NCBI GenBank assembly: GCA_902362725.1
Contig: CABIXM010000019.1
Location: 1 to 64,000, forward strand
DNA length: 64,000 bases
Direction: 5' to 3'
Origin: Clostridiaceae bacterium
GTDB lineage: Bacteria > Bacillota > Clostridia > Lachnospirales > Lachnospiraceae
The position numbers and the translations under genes are program-made. Under the pieces are notes generated by a model. The model was not told where the DNA came from and did no database searches. It was given only the letters and a program-made list of their open reading frames with translations. Positions 54,766 to 63,160 of this stretch are shown piece by piece (the stretch's first letter is position 1; the number at the start of each line of letters is the position of its first letter).

Positions 54766-54804
54766 ATGGTAAAAATCTTATTTATCTGCCACGGTAGTGT
54801 TTAA
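54766..54804 (+). pseudogene. 5' remnant of a low-molecular-weight phosphatase-like gene (left junction)
   Basis: A ribosome site AAGGAG and ATG begin MVKILFICHGSV, the start of low-molecular-weight protein-tyrosine phosphatases (C-x5-R loop after VLFICHG), then a stop. The homology ends inside the 17-bp direct repeat, as expected if an element integrated here. Confidence 0.6.
54781..54797 (+). repeat. Putative attL core (17-bp direct repeat)
   Basis: TTTATCTGCCACGGTAG is found again at 61627-61643. Both copies lie in codons 6-11 of a phosphatase-like start and enclose 6.83 kb containing rep, dnaC, xis and a tyrosine integrase; the integrase ends 195 bases before the right copy. The ~440 bases from here to 55240 are AT-rich, with no gene I can support. 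Confidence 0.7.
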
Positions 54805-55240
54805 GGGACGGAGCAAAAGCCTTGAGTTTATTGGGTTCCTTGGATGGAAATGTAGAATTTACACCTTATTTACACCTTTGGAAGATCGGATTGGAAAAGC
54901 TGAAATAATAATATAAATGCGTGGGAGAAATCCTACGCTTTTTACATATAATCGCACAATTTGAATGAAAAAGCCTCATGATCATGTGGGAAAATGAAAG
55001 TAAAACTTATTAGATGATATAATGTATTAATTTGTAATTTGAAAGAATATTTGAGGTTTATAGGAATTTATCTGACGGTATACACCTACCATATAGTAGT
55101 TATAAAATAGAACGGTACAAATGGATAGTTAGGTAAGAAGATAAAGGTTGTTTAATTGTTAAAAGCTCTTGCGGAAAAAAGCATTTTAAAATAATATATG
55201 ATTGTAAGAGATGTATAATTTTTACAATGGAGAATAAGAT

Positions 55241-55567
55241 ATGTTTGGTAAGAACCAGATCATACAAAATCTTGTGGATTATCCGCTGCTGATTATTGAT
55301 GATTTAGGAATAGAACGAAATTCCGAGTTTGCTTTGGAGCAGGTCTATAATGTGATAGATAGCCGTTATTGTAAAATGCTTCCGCTGATCGTAACAACGA
55401 ATCTGGGACTGAATGAAATGAAATCCACAGATTTGGATACTGCCCATCAGCGTATTTACAGTAGAATACTTGAAATGTGTGTTCCCATCTATTGTGGTGG
55501 AGAAGATAAGAGAAAAGAAGAAGGGACAGAAAAACTCGTACAGGTGCAGAACCTGATTACCGGTTAA
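55241..55567 (+). pseudogene. C-terminal fragment of a DnaC-like ATPase
   Basis: 108 codons from an ATG, matching only the second half of DnaC/IstB-like helicase loaders: Walker B YPLLIIDDLGIERNSE, sensor-1 IVTTNLGLNEM and IYSRILEMC. The Walker A half is absent. The same region of a second, different dnaC occurs at 59600-59890, so this is a leftover from another mobile element. Confidence 0.75.
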
Positions 55568-55649
55568 TCTGTCTTTTTCCATTAAAGGGGGTGATTGCCA
55601 TGATTATTGATCTGGACAGCAGTTGAATCGCTGAAAGGAGGGAAAAGTT

Positions 55650-55979
55650 ATGCAGGAAGAGGTAACTCAGAAAACGGTCACGTTCTGTATTCGGGCTACT
55701 AAGATTACAGCAGACCTGTTGAAAAAGGTTCTTGTTGCGTATCTGCGTCATCAGAATCTTTATGCGATAAAAGAAAAGTGCCAGCACGGATCCATTCAGG
55801 TTCCATACAGTTACTATGACTGCGGTATACCGGATTATTTTACGAGTGTACCGCTGCACTGGCACAGTGAAATGGAATTAAATTACATAAAATCTGGCAG
55901 ACGAAGAGTTCTGGTCCCTGTATCTCAGGAACCCCCGGGGTATCATGAACTCCATGATTCGGTCCGGACTATTATGTAG
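55650..55979 (+). pseudogene. Chimeric ORF: PcfB-type N terminus joined to an AraC ligand domain
   Basis: 109 codons with a perfect AAGGAGGG ribosome site. The first ~36 residues (MQEEVTQKTVTFCIRATKI, then ADLLKKVLVAYLRHQ) match the N terminus of PcfB/DUF3801 proteins of conjugative elements. From ~residue 37 the sequence becomes an AraC-type cupin start (QHGSIQVPYSYYDCG, PLHWHSEMELNYI, SGRRRVLV) and stops. The join suggests a deletion between a conjugation module and a chromosomal-type regulator gene. The cupin is incomplete. Confidence 0.6.
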
Positions 55980-56429
55980 TGTGCACACAAAAATCTTGCA
56001 ACGTCTGATCTGTTACTGAAAAGCGAACTGCTTCGCTTATTTTATCTGCTGGCATCGACACCGGGACTCTGCACCGAACACACGGTTTCGACAGAATCCC
56101 GGATGACCGAAACACTTCGGCCTGTTCTCACTTATATACAGAAACATCATTCTGAATCTGTCACCATAGAGCAGCTGGCAAAGATCGCTCATATGAGCAG
56201 CAGTTACTTTATGAACTGTTTCAAACAGAATTTCGGTCTCGGAGCCATTGAATATCTGAATCAGGTACGTATCCGATCAGCATGCGACCTTCTGCGCAAT
56301 ACGGATCGCAGTATCTCCGACATTGCTTTCGATACCGGATTTCATAACCTTTCAAATTTCAATCGACAGTTTCGCACCAAGGTAGGATGTTCTCCTCAGA
56401 CTTACCGAAAAGAATCCGTTCTTTCCTGA
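55980..56429 (+). pseudogene. AraC-family regulator, C-terminal part (separated from its N terminus)
   Basis: After the stop at 55977-55979, a different frame continues with a linker (SDLLLKSELLRLFYLLAST) and, from ATG 56103, a full double helix-turn-helix: VTIEQLAKIAHMSSSYFMN and SISDIAFDTGFHNLSNFNR with a PQTYRK end. The middle of the protein is missing, so the regulator is broken by deletion plus frame change. The HTH part could still be made from 56103. Its last 28 bases overlap the convergent MATE gene, its likely former target. Confidence 0.65.
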
Positions 56430-57739
56430 TAGATCCAGTAAGTGATCATCAACATGATCCAGGCGCCGATCCAGGCAGATACTTCTGCCAGAGCAACACC
56501 ACAAAAAGCCAGATATGGAGTCAGCAGCTTTACCATGACCACTCGAAGAGACACTTCCAGGACTCCTGAAAGCATCGGAACAAACGTATGTCCCATGCCC
56601 TGACACCCGTTGCGGAACACAAACAGCCATCCCAGAGGAAACAGACAGATGCCTGTAACCGCCAGAAAATCTCTTGTGTAAGAAATAATCGACGCATCAT
56701 TCAACATGAAAGAAGTCAGAAACTCAGGAATACACAGCAACATCAAAGCCAGTGGAATATTTATCAGGATCGTCAGGATAACTCCTTCCCGGATACCGGT
56801 ACGTATCCGCTCCTTTTTTCTGGCACCATAATTCTGTCCCACAAAAGTAAGAAGTGCCAGGCCCACTGTATTTGCCGGCTGTTCAAAAAGACTGAGGATC
56901 TTGGTGCATGCCGCATAGGCAGCCACATAGCTTGTTCCCATATTGTTGACAAATGTCTGCAATACCATTCCACCCACTGCAGTGACAGAATTCATAACGG
57001 CAACAGGCAGACCTTTCAATGTCAGTCTTTTGATGATTACACTCTGTGGTTTCCAGTCCGTTTTTTTCGGGATCAGATTTTTTTCCCTTCCTATGTAGTA
57101 ACAGCAGTAAAGCGCAGACAGAACCTGTGCCAGAACAGTGGCTAACGCTGCGCCAAAAACACCCATATGCAGCGGAAAAACGAATAACAGATCCATCAGA
57201 ACATTAGCAGTGGCAGAAATTATCATTGCAACCAGAGGCACCCGGCTGTTTCCGACAGAACGCAGAAGTGTCATGGCAAAATTATTAAAAATTGTAATGG
57301 TGGTTCCCGCAAGAATTGTTCCGAAATATTGCAGTGTTTCCGTCATCAGGTCTTCCGGTGTATGGAGAAATGTAAATAATTGCCGCATGAAGGCCAGACT
57401 TACCACTGTGATCACAATCCCAATAGCCAGACAGATCCAGACAGACATTGCCAGCTCCTTACGAAGTTTTTCATAATTGCCACTTCCAAAAGACTGAGAA
57501 ATACAGATTCCCAATCCTCCTGTCAGCCCAATTGCGAAACCAATGATCAGAAAATGTACGGAACTGGTATTTCCGACTGCTGCAAGTGCCGTATCGCCAA
57601 TTCCTTTTCCCACCACCATAGAGTCTGCAAAGCTGTATAACTGCTGAAACAGATTTCCTGCCAGGATCGGCAGAAAAAACTGTACCAGTAAACGCATGCA
57701 GTTTCCCTGCGTCATATCATTTGTCGTGTTCTTACCCAT
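56402..57739 (-). CDS. MATE-family exporter in the mobile island
   Basis: 445 residues, twelve membrane segments; MATE repeats start RLLVQFFLPILAGNLFQQLYSFADSMVVGKG and LTLKGLPVAVMNSV. An AGGAGG site lies 8 bases upstream of the ATG at 57739. It is clearly different from the MATE protein at 44346. It is convergent with a broken AraC regulator whose ligand probably was the exported compound. Carriage between the putative att sites makes it cargo of the element. Confidence 0.88.
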   Translation of the reverse strand: MGKNTTNDMTQGNCMRLLVQFFLPILAGNLFQQLYSFADSMVVGKGIGDTALAAVGNTSSVHFLIIGFAIGLTGGLGICISQSFGSGNYEKLRKELAMSVWICLAIGIVITVVSLAFMRQLFTFLHTPEDLMTETLQYFGTILAGTTITIFNNFAMTLLRSVGNSRVPLVAMIISATANVLMDLLFVFPLHMGVFGAALATVLAQVLSALYCCYYIGREKNLIPKKTDWKPQSVIIKRLTLKGLPVAVMNSVTAVGGMVLQTFVNNMGTSYVAAYAACTKILSLFEQPANTVGLALLTFVGQNYGARKKERIRTGIREGVILTILINIPLALMLLCIPEFLTSFMLNDASIISYTRDFLAVTGICLFPLGWLFVFRNGCQGMGHTFVPMLSGVLEVSLRVVMVKLLTPYLAFCGVALAEVSAWIGAWIMLMITYWIYQERTDSFR

Positions 57740-58293
57740 TATGTTACCTCCTGATGTCTAAACGGTACTCTCCAAATACTGTCTGCTTTTAGCCAGTATT
57801 TTACTACTGAAATGATACTTTTTCTATGACATTACTATGCTGAAATATTAGCAGAAAGTTTCTTGTTTAAATTTTTTATGATGTTTTCAGAGTTATCTTT
57901 TGAATAATATCTCATTTTTGCTGCCGATAAATAGTCTATAATAATACCTCCTCTTCAAAATTAATTCTATCATAAAATGACATATAAATCTAATAAAGAT
58001 ATGCTTAAAAGACAAGAGTTCATAATGATTAGTGAACATCATAATATTTTTAGAGTAGCATCCAAATATCACAAACCGATTTGATGAGGAGAAAATACCA
58101 GAGCAAGATCCACCCGTGTATTACAGTATTGTCATTTTGACAATTTTGTATTACTTACGAGTAGCAGACCTTGATTGGGATTACGTCCCCATACCCACGT
58201 GAAAATATAATTGCTGGCAATTATATTTTAGCAGATATGCAGGCATATCTGGATAAGCGTCACAGACAACAAAATAAGGAAATTTTGATAAGG

Positions 58294-58326
58294 CATTCAC
58301 CTGGAATAGGTGAGTGTTTTTTTGTT
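58294..58326 (+). terminator. Terminator in the AT-rich gap upstream of rep
   Basis: CATTCACCT (58294-58302) pairs with AGGTGAGTG (58308-58316), then a long T run. The 500 bases upstream (57740-58293) are AT-rich and hold no gene I can support; a short open frame at 58171 resembles nothing known to me. Confidence 0.7.
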
Positions 58327-58345
58327 TTTAAGTATTCAATTAACC

Positions 58346-58504
58346 GAAAAAATAAAAAATTTTCCTCAGGGGGCTGTAAAAATGCCTCTCAGCGTTTCGT
58401 ATTAATGAAAGGGTATTTTTTGCAGGAAAAATAAAAAATTTTCATCAAGAGCCTGTATTTATGCCCTTCATCTTTTGAATATGTGTAAGGACATTTTTTG
58501 AGCC
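58346..58504 (+). repeat. Diverged ~80-bp tandem duplication upstream of rep
   Basis: Unit 1 (58346-58425) and unit 2 (58426-58504) both start GAAAA(A)ATAAAAAATTTTC, have (G/C)CTGTA followed by ATGCC in the middle, and end in a T6 run preceded by GGTA or GACA. Position 54 bases before the replication-initiator gene suggests an origin, an attenuator or an antisense-RNA control region. Confidence 0.6.
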
Positions 58505-58557
58505 GGCATAAAAATGATTTTTACAACAGTTAGAAACAGAAACGAGGCGAGAAAAGA

Positions 58558-59085
58558 ATGAAATATGAATACATGAAGGAGTCAGAGCAGATGCTTCAGT
58601 ACTTCCAGTTTCCGAAGTTTTTGCTAAAACTGCGAATTTCTCAAACTGCAAAATTCCTTTATATGATTTTGTATGACCGGGCACGGATATCGAGAATGAA
58701 TAGTTGGATAGACAAGTATGGAAATGTTTATCTGATTTTTCCGATAGAGGAATTGTCTGCTCAAATCGGCAAATGTAAATCTTCTGTAAAAACAGCATTG
58801 AAGGAATTAGATGATGTGGGACTATTGGTTCGCAGATCTGGTGGTTTTTCAAAACCTAATCATTTATATGTAAAAATTCCATCTGATGAGATAGGTTTAC
58901 AGCCGGTTGACGATAAGGCGGTTGAAAAGATGGTTGCAACAGAGTCGGAAAAGCAACCTTCATCTGGTCGTAAAAATGGCTGTGCAGGAGTCGGAAATGT
59001 GGCACCTAGTAAAGTAACTGAGAAATATAAAAGAAATAAATATCATGAAGTAAATTATTACTATGGAAAAGGAGAGAGTTTGTGA
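58558..59085 (+). CDS. Replication initiator RepA-like protein of a mobile element
   Basis: 175 residues. YFQFPKFLLKLRISQTAKFLYMILYDRARIS and the winged-helix part VYLIFPIEELSAQIGKCKSSVKTALKELDDVGLLVR match the RepA N-terminal domain found in plasmids and ICEs of Firmicutes. It is shorter than many family members, and the C-terminal part after residue 120 is low complexity. The ribosome site is weak (GAGGCGAG). Its TGA overlaps the dnaC start. It probably drives rolling or theta replication of the excised element. Confidence 0.75.
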   Translation: MKYEYMKESEQMLQYFQFPKFLLKLRISQTAKFLYMILYDRARISRMNSWIDKYGNVYLIFPIEELSAQIGKCKSSVKTALKELDDVGLLVRRSGGFSKPNHLYVKIPSDEIGLQPVDDKAVEKMVATESEKQPSSGRKNGCAGVGNVAPSKVTEKYKRNKYHEVNYYYGKGESL

Positions 59086-59892
59086 TGAGAGAAGAAGATA
59101 CCGTATGTGTAGGCAGTGATGGTTTGCAATACTGCAAAGTCTGTGGGGAAGCGAAAGAAGCTTTTTTCCCCGAGGGTGGCTTTATGGGGATGAAGAAACA
59201 TTCCAGGCAATGTGCCTGTGACAGAAAAGCATATGAAGAAGAACAAAAATATTTTAAAGACAAAGAATACCGAGAATTAGTCAGTAGAAATACGAGCATC
59301 TGTTTTGACGAGAGCAGAATGGAAGAGTGGACATTTGAAAATGCGGATATGTCAGATGCTGTAATACATAAGGCTAAAAGCTATGTTGATAACTGGGATG
59401 AAATGAAAAGAAACCATATAGGCTGTTTGTTCTGGGGACCGGTTGGTACCGGGAAAAGTTATATTGCCGGGTGTATTGCCAATGAACTTCTAAAGCAGGA
59501 AGTAACAGTAAAGATGACAAATTTCAATACCATTATCGATGATATATTTCCACTGGCAGACAAAGCGGAATGCATTGGCTTCATATCAGCTTTTGATTAT
59601 TGATGATCTTGGTGTGGAACGAAATTCAGAATATGCGTTAGGAATTATTTTTAGCGTCATAGACCGCAGGATCCGTTCGGGACGACCTTTGATCATTACG
59701 ACCAATCTTCCGCTGAAAGAAATAAAAAGCGAGACCATGTTAGATAAAAGACGTATCTATGACCGTATTTTAGAAATGTGTACACCCGTGTATGTTGGAG
59801 GCACAAGCAAACGAGAAGCGATTGCAAGTATGAAAATGGAGAAAGCGAAAACGCTGTTGAACACAAACAGAGGGAAGGAGGAATGCGAATGA
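59085..59892 (+). pseudogene. DnaC-like helicase loader with a frameshift
   Basis: The ATG at 59085 overlaps the rep stop, with GGAGAG upstream. The first frame has a CxxC/CxC zinc region (CKVCGE, CACDRK), Walker A GPVGTGKS and TNFNTIIDDIF, then goes out of frame near 59570 and stops at 59603. Another frame continues immediately with LASYQLLIIDDLGVERNSEYAL, IITTNLPLKEI and IYDRILEMC to 59892. Comparing with the family spacing, about 8 bases seem to be missing around ATTGGCTT. The loader is therefore likely inactive. Confidence 0.8.
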
Positions 59893-60098
59893 ATCATACA
59901 GAAAAAACAATACCTGTTTGGAAGAAATATTCTTTAAATGTTTCCGAAGCAGCAGAATATTACGGAATTGGAGAAAAGAGATTGAGACAAATCGCAGGTG
60001 AAAATGAAGGAGCAGATTTTATTTTGGAAGTTGGTTCGCATATCCGGTTCAAAAGAAAATTATTTGAAGATTATCTGGACACAGCCAGTACAGTTTAA
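59889..60098 (+). CDS. Excisionase, Tn916 Xis-like
   Basis: 69 residues. PVWKKYSLNVSEAAEYYGIGEKRLRQI is a MerR-like winged-helix excisionase N terminus, followed by DFILEVGSHIRFKRKLFEDYL, as in Tn916 Xis. The start at 59889 is chosen for its spacing from AGGAGG; an ATG two codons upstream is too close. It overlaps the dnaC stop. It directs the integrase toward excision. It lies 134 bases upstream of int. Confidence 0.88.
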   Translation: MNHTEKTIPVWKKYSLNVSEAAEYYGIGEKRLRQIAGENEGADFILEVGSHIRFKRKLFEDYLDTASTV

Positions 60099-60232
60099 GT
60101 GACAGAATAGAAGAAATAGTAATGAAAATAATGTTCATTTTATCTTAGCGAAGAGAAGGTCTTGTGGTATAATGAATAAACCGAGACGGTCTTCCAAGTT
60201 AAATGAGCATTTAATGAAGGAGACGAAATATT

Positions 60233-61432
60233 ATGAGTGAAAAAAGGAGAGATCATAGAGGACGTATATTACACAATGGAGAAATACAGTTATCTGATGA
60301 CAGATATCGATTTAAGTATGTCGATGAGATGGGAAAGAAGCGCTGCGTATATAGCTGGCGTTTAGACCATAACGATGCAACTCCGAAAGGAAAGCACCGT
60401 ACTTTGTCGCTTCGAGAGATGGAGAAGAAAATTCAGGCGGATCATTTCGAGCAGATTGCAACAAATGGCGGAAATATGACAGTGCTGGAACTGGTTGAAA
60501 AATATATATCAACCAAAACCGGTGTCAGACCTACTACAGTTGCAGGATACGGAACAGTTATCAATATATTGAAGAAAGATCCATTTGGAAAAAGAAGGAT
60601 TGATACGGTTCGGATTTCGGATGCAAAATGTTGGCTGATACATCTTCAGCAGGTAGAAAAGAAAAGCTATAGTTCCATCCATTCGATCCGAGGAGTCCTT
60701 CGTCCGGCATTTCAGTTGGCGGTGGACGATGACCTGATCAGGAAAAACCCATTTCAGTTTCAGCTAATGGAAGTGGTCGTGAATGACAGTGTGACAAGAG
60801 AGGCAATCAGCAGAGCGGAGGAGCGTAAGTTTTTACAATTTGTGAAGGAGGATCCTCATTTTTGCAGGTATTATGAGGAAATCTACATATTATTTAAAAC
60901 CGGCCTTCGAATCTCGGAATTTTGTGGTTTAACGATTCCTGATATTGATTTTAAGGAGCATACGATCAACATCGATCATCAATTGCAGAAAAAATCAAAA
61001 ATCGGATATTATATTCAAGAGACTAAAACAACCAGCGGAACGAGAAAGATACCTATGACTGCGGATGTAGAGGAATGCTTTCAGAAAATAATAGAAAAAC
61101 GAAACCCGCCCAAAGCAGAGCCTATGGTAGATGGAAAAAGTGGATTCTTATACTTTGATAAAAACGGAAGTATTTGTTATTCTCTGCACTGGGAGCATTA
61201 CTTTCAACACATCATTCAGAAATATAATAATACTTACAAAGTACAGATGAGTGTTATCACACCGCATGTATGTCGGCACACCTATTGCTCAAATATGGCA
61301 AAATCCGGAATGAATCCAAAAGCATTGCAATATTTGATGGGCCACTCAGATATCAGCGTAACGCTGAATACATATACGCATGTAAATCTTGAGGATGCCA
61401 GGGAAGAAGTTGCCCGGATTCAGGTTGTGTAA
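60233..61432 (+). CDS. Tn916-family tyrosine integrase
   Basis: 399 residues. The N-terminal arm-binding domain (SEKRRDHRGRILHNGE, RYRFKYVDEMGKKR) is the Tn916 Int type. The catalytic domain carries Arg in TGLRISEF (about 226), HxxR in TPHVCRHTYC (about 344), His in MGHSDISVTL and the nucleophile Tyr in LNTYTHV (about 380). The last helix is intact, so it is probably active. The gene ends 195 bases from the right copy of the 17-bp repeat. Confidence 0.93.
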   Translation: MSEKRRDHRGRILHNGEIQLSDDRYRFKYVDEMGKKRCVYSWRLDHNDATPKGKHRTLSLREMEKKIQADHFEQIATNGGNMTVLELVEKYISTKTGVRPTTVAGYGTVINILKKDPFGKRRIDTVRISDAKCWLIHLQQVEKKSYSSIHSIRGVLRPAFQLAVDDDLIRKNPFQFQLMEVVVNDSVTREAISRAEERKFLQFVKEDPHFCRYYEEIYILFKTGLRISEFCGLTIPDIDFKEHTINIDHQLQKKSKIGYYIQETKTTSGTRKIPMTADVEECFQKIIEKRNPPKAEPMVDGKSGFLYFDKNGSICYSLHWEHYFQHIIQKYNNTYKVQMSVITPHVCRHTYCSNMAKSGMNPKALQYLMGHSDISVTLNTYTHVNLEDAREEVARIQVV

Positions 61433-61611
61433 TTACAATTTTTAATTGAAAATAGCAAGGTGTAAAATAGAAAAACATACACCTTATTTTACACCTTTTG
61501 CGGACGATATTATGCGAAAATAAACCAGGTTATGCCAGAAAACAAAAATTTACAAAGGCTTACAAAGCCCGAAATACCAAGAAAAACTAAGAAATGCGAG
61601 GTTATGCAACA

Positions 61612-61659
61612 ATGATAAAAGTGCTCTTTATCTGCCACGGTAGGATTTACCGGGCATGA
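61612..61659 (+). pseudogene. 5' remnant of a low-molecular-weight phosphatase-like gene (right junction)
   Basis: ATG at 61612 opens MIKVLFICHGRIYRA and a stop. It keeps the C-x5-R spacing of the phosphatase loop but ends at codon 16. An element that carries its own 5' end of the target gene would restore the gene at its right junction; here the rest of the gene is missing, replaced by other mobile DNA. Confidence 0.55.
61627..61643 (+). repeat. Putative attR core (17-bp direct repeat)
   Basis: Identical to 54781-54797 (TTTATCTGCCACGGTAG). It lies downstream of xis-int, the expected order for an integrated Tn916-like element. Confidence 0.7.
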
Positions 61660-61722
61660 TGAAACGTCTCAAATCGTCTCATAACCCTCGATTTTAAGCG
61701 TTTTTTGTGTTTCAATCTCAAA

Positions 61723-61745
61723 TTTACCAAAGATTTACCAATATT
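61723..61745 (+). repeat. Integrase arm-type repeats, right cluster
   Basis: TTTACCAA at 61723 and again at 61734, then TATT, matching the pair at 54598-54621. It lies outside the 17-bp repeat, suggesting the end of a further element. Confidence 0.5.
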
Positions 61746-61797
61746 TCTGGAGAGTCAGACTTGCAAAAAAATGGGCCAGAATGAGGAGATTAAAAAT

Positions 61798-62175
61798 ATG
61801 AGCGAATTGAAACCAAGAATAACGGAAAACGGAATTGACTATATCCTTGTCGGAGATTACTACATCCCAGACTTGAAGCTGCCGGAAGAACACCGCCCCA
61901 TCGGAAAGTATGGACGGATGCACCGGGAATATTTAAGAGAAGTCCACCCAGCCAGATTGAACACATTGATACTGACCGGAGAGCTATGGACATATCTTGC
62001 AGACCTGAACGAACAGGCACAGGAACGGTTAGACACTATCATGGAACAGATGAAAGCTGCCGAGGGCGTGACAGAGGAATTAAAGCGCACTTCTCAAATG
62101 GAATGGGTGCAGCGTTGCAATAACATTCACAACCGGGCAGAAGAAATTATTTTGCATGAGAGGATTTATTCATAA
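61798..62175 (+). CDS. TnpV-like transposon-encoded protein
   Basis: 125 residues. The start ATG at 61798 follows GAGGAG; an upstream open frame lacks a ribosome site. GDYYIPDLKLPEEHRPIGKYGRMHREYL and LWTYLADLNEQAQERLDTIMEQMKAAEGVTEELK match TnpV proteins carried by Tn4451-type mobilisable elements and many ICEs of Firmicutes. The exact role is unknown; it is helical and cytoplasmic. It marks the start of a different mobile segment to the right of attR. Confidence 0.8.
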   Translation: MSELKPRITENGIDYILVGDYYIPDLKLPEEHRPIGKYGRMHREYLREVHPARLNTLILTGELWTYLADLNEQAQERLDTIMEQMKAAEGVTEELKRTSQMEWVQRCNNIHNRAEEIILHERIYS

Positions 62176-62246
62176 CGGTGTGATAGAATGATTATGACAA
62201 AACGGGATTTTGGAAGCAGGAGAAATCAAGATTGGAGGATAAATAG

Positions 62247-62681
62247 ATGAACAAGATTTTCAAATGTCTTATTCGATTTTTGATAGAAGTGATAGTTATG
62301 ACAGTTTTGATTGTTGGAATCAACATATTTACGAATGGTATGTATCTTTGGAGATTGCCTCGCATAAATAATATTCAGTCTGTAAATATCACGTATCCGA
62401 GTGTCACAGATGATGTTAAAGAAATTTCAAGCCGTGAGGATATTGAATTAGCCTTAAAGCTAACGGGATTTCTGAAATATGATTTATTTGAGAAAGTGAA
62501 TAGCGAAGAAGAACCTACTATTACAATTACTTATTTTCTTAAGGATGGAACAAGCAAAACAATCTCCGCTAATAACACTACTGTCTGGTGGAACAATAAA
62601 ATTCATGTAATCAAGGACAAGGATATGTTTATCAACCTAACAGAGGGAATTTTCTTTCTGGAAGATTTACAAACAAAGTAA
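62247..62681 (+). CDS. Hypothetical membrane-anchored protein
   Basis: 144 residues. One N-terminal membrane helix (FLIEVIVMTVLIVGINIF) is followed by an extracytoplasmic domain with beta-rich segments (SVNITYPSV, PTITITYFLKDGTSKTISA, GIFFLEDL). No family recognised with confidence. The AT-rich composition fits accessory DNA. It is the first of three small envelope genes on this strand. Ribosome site TTGGAGG. Confidence 0.6.
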   Translation: MNKIFKCLIRFLIEVIVMTVLIVGINIFTNGMYLWRLPRINNIQSVNITYPSVTDDVKEISSREDIELALKLTGFLKYDLFEKVNSEEEPTITITYFLKDGTSKTISANNTTVWWNNKIHVIKDKDMFINLTEGIFFLEDLQTK

Positions 62682-62738
62682 ATCAATTCCAGTATATCGG
62701 GGAGCAAATAGAACAAAAATCGGAATTTGGAGGAACTT

Positions 62739-63133
62739 ATGATGAAAAAAATGATAATGGCATTATGTATATTCATTTGTGCGTTTACTTTAGTTGCGTG
62801 TTCTGGACAACAAACAACGAACCACTTACTTTAGGTGTCAATGCGATAATAACAGAAATTGATAAAGAAAATAAAATCATAACCACAAAAGATAGCGGAG
62901 AAGAAGGTGTTTTAGGGGATGATTGTCTTATTGATTGTTCCCAAATTCCTATGATTTATTGTAATTATGATACACAAGATGTTGTAGATATAACTCTTGA
63001 TGATTTACAGGTGGGGGACGAAATCATTTTGACTATTCGGAGTTCGGAAATAGAAAATCTCCAAAAGGAAGATGACAATAAAGCAAAAATAGCAGTTGAA
63101 CAATTACAATTAGGTACACAGAGAATTAAATAA
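62739..63133 (+). pseudogene. Small lipoprotein gene broken by a frameshift
   Basis: A GGAGG site and ATG at 62739 open MMKKMIMALCIFICAFTLVACSG, a clean lipoprotein signal, but this frame stops near 62829. A different frame carries the mature-like part (EPLTLGVNAIITEIDKEN, then DDLQVGDEIILTIRSSEI) to a stop at 63133. A one-base loss (or two-base gain) near 62810, in a CAACAAACAACG stretch, explains both. The C-terminal part looks like an OB-type beta domain seen in small secreted proteins. Confidence 0.6.
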
Positions 63134-63160
63134 TTTCAAGTTTGACAAGGAGACAATTTT

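Noticed and set aside
55241..55567. IS21 IstB transposition helper
   Set aside because: The fragment looks like the C-terminal half of IstB/DnaC ATPases, but it matches the element's own dnaC family more closely and no istA is present.
58171..58434. 87-codon open frame in the gap upstream of rep
   Set aside because: It runs across a terminator and into the tandem repeat, has no ribosome site, and resembles no protein I know.
58346..58504. CRISPR-like array
   Set aside because: Only two long adjacent units without spacers; no cas genes anywhere in the window.
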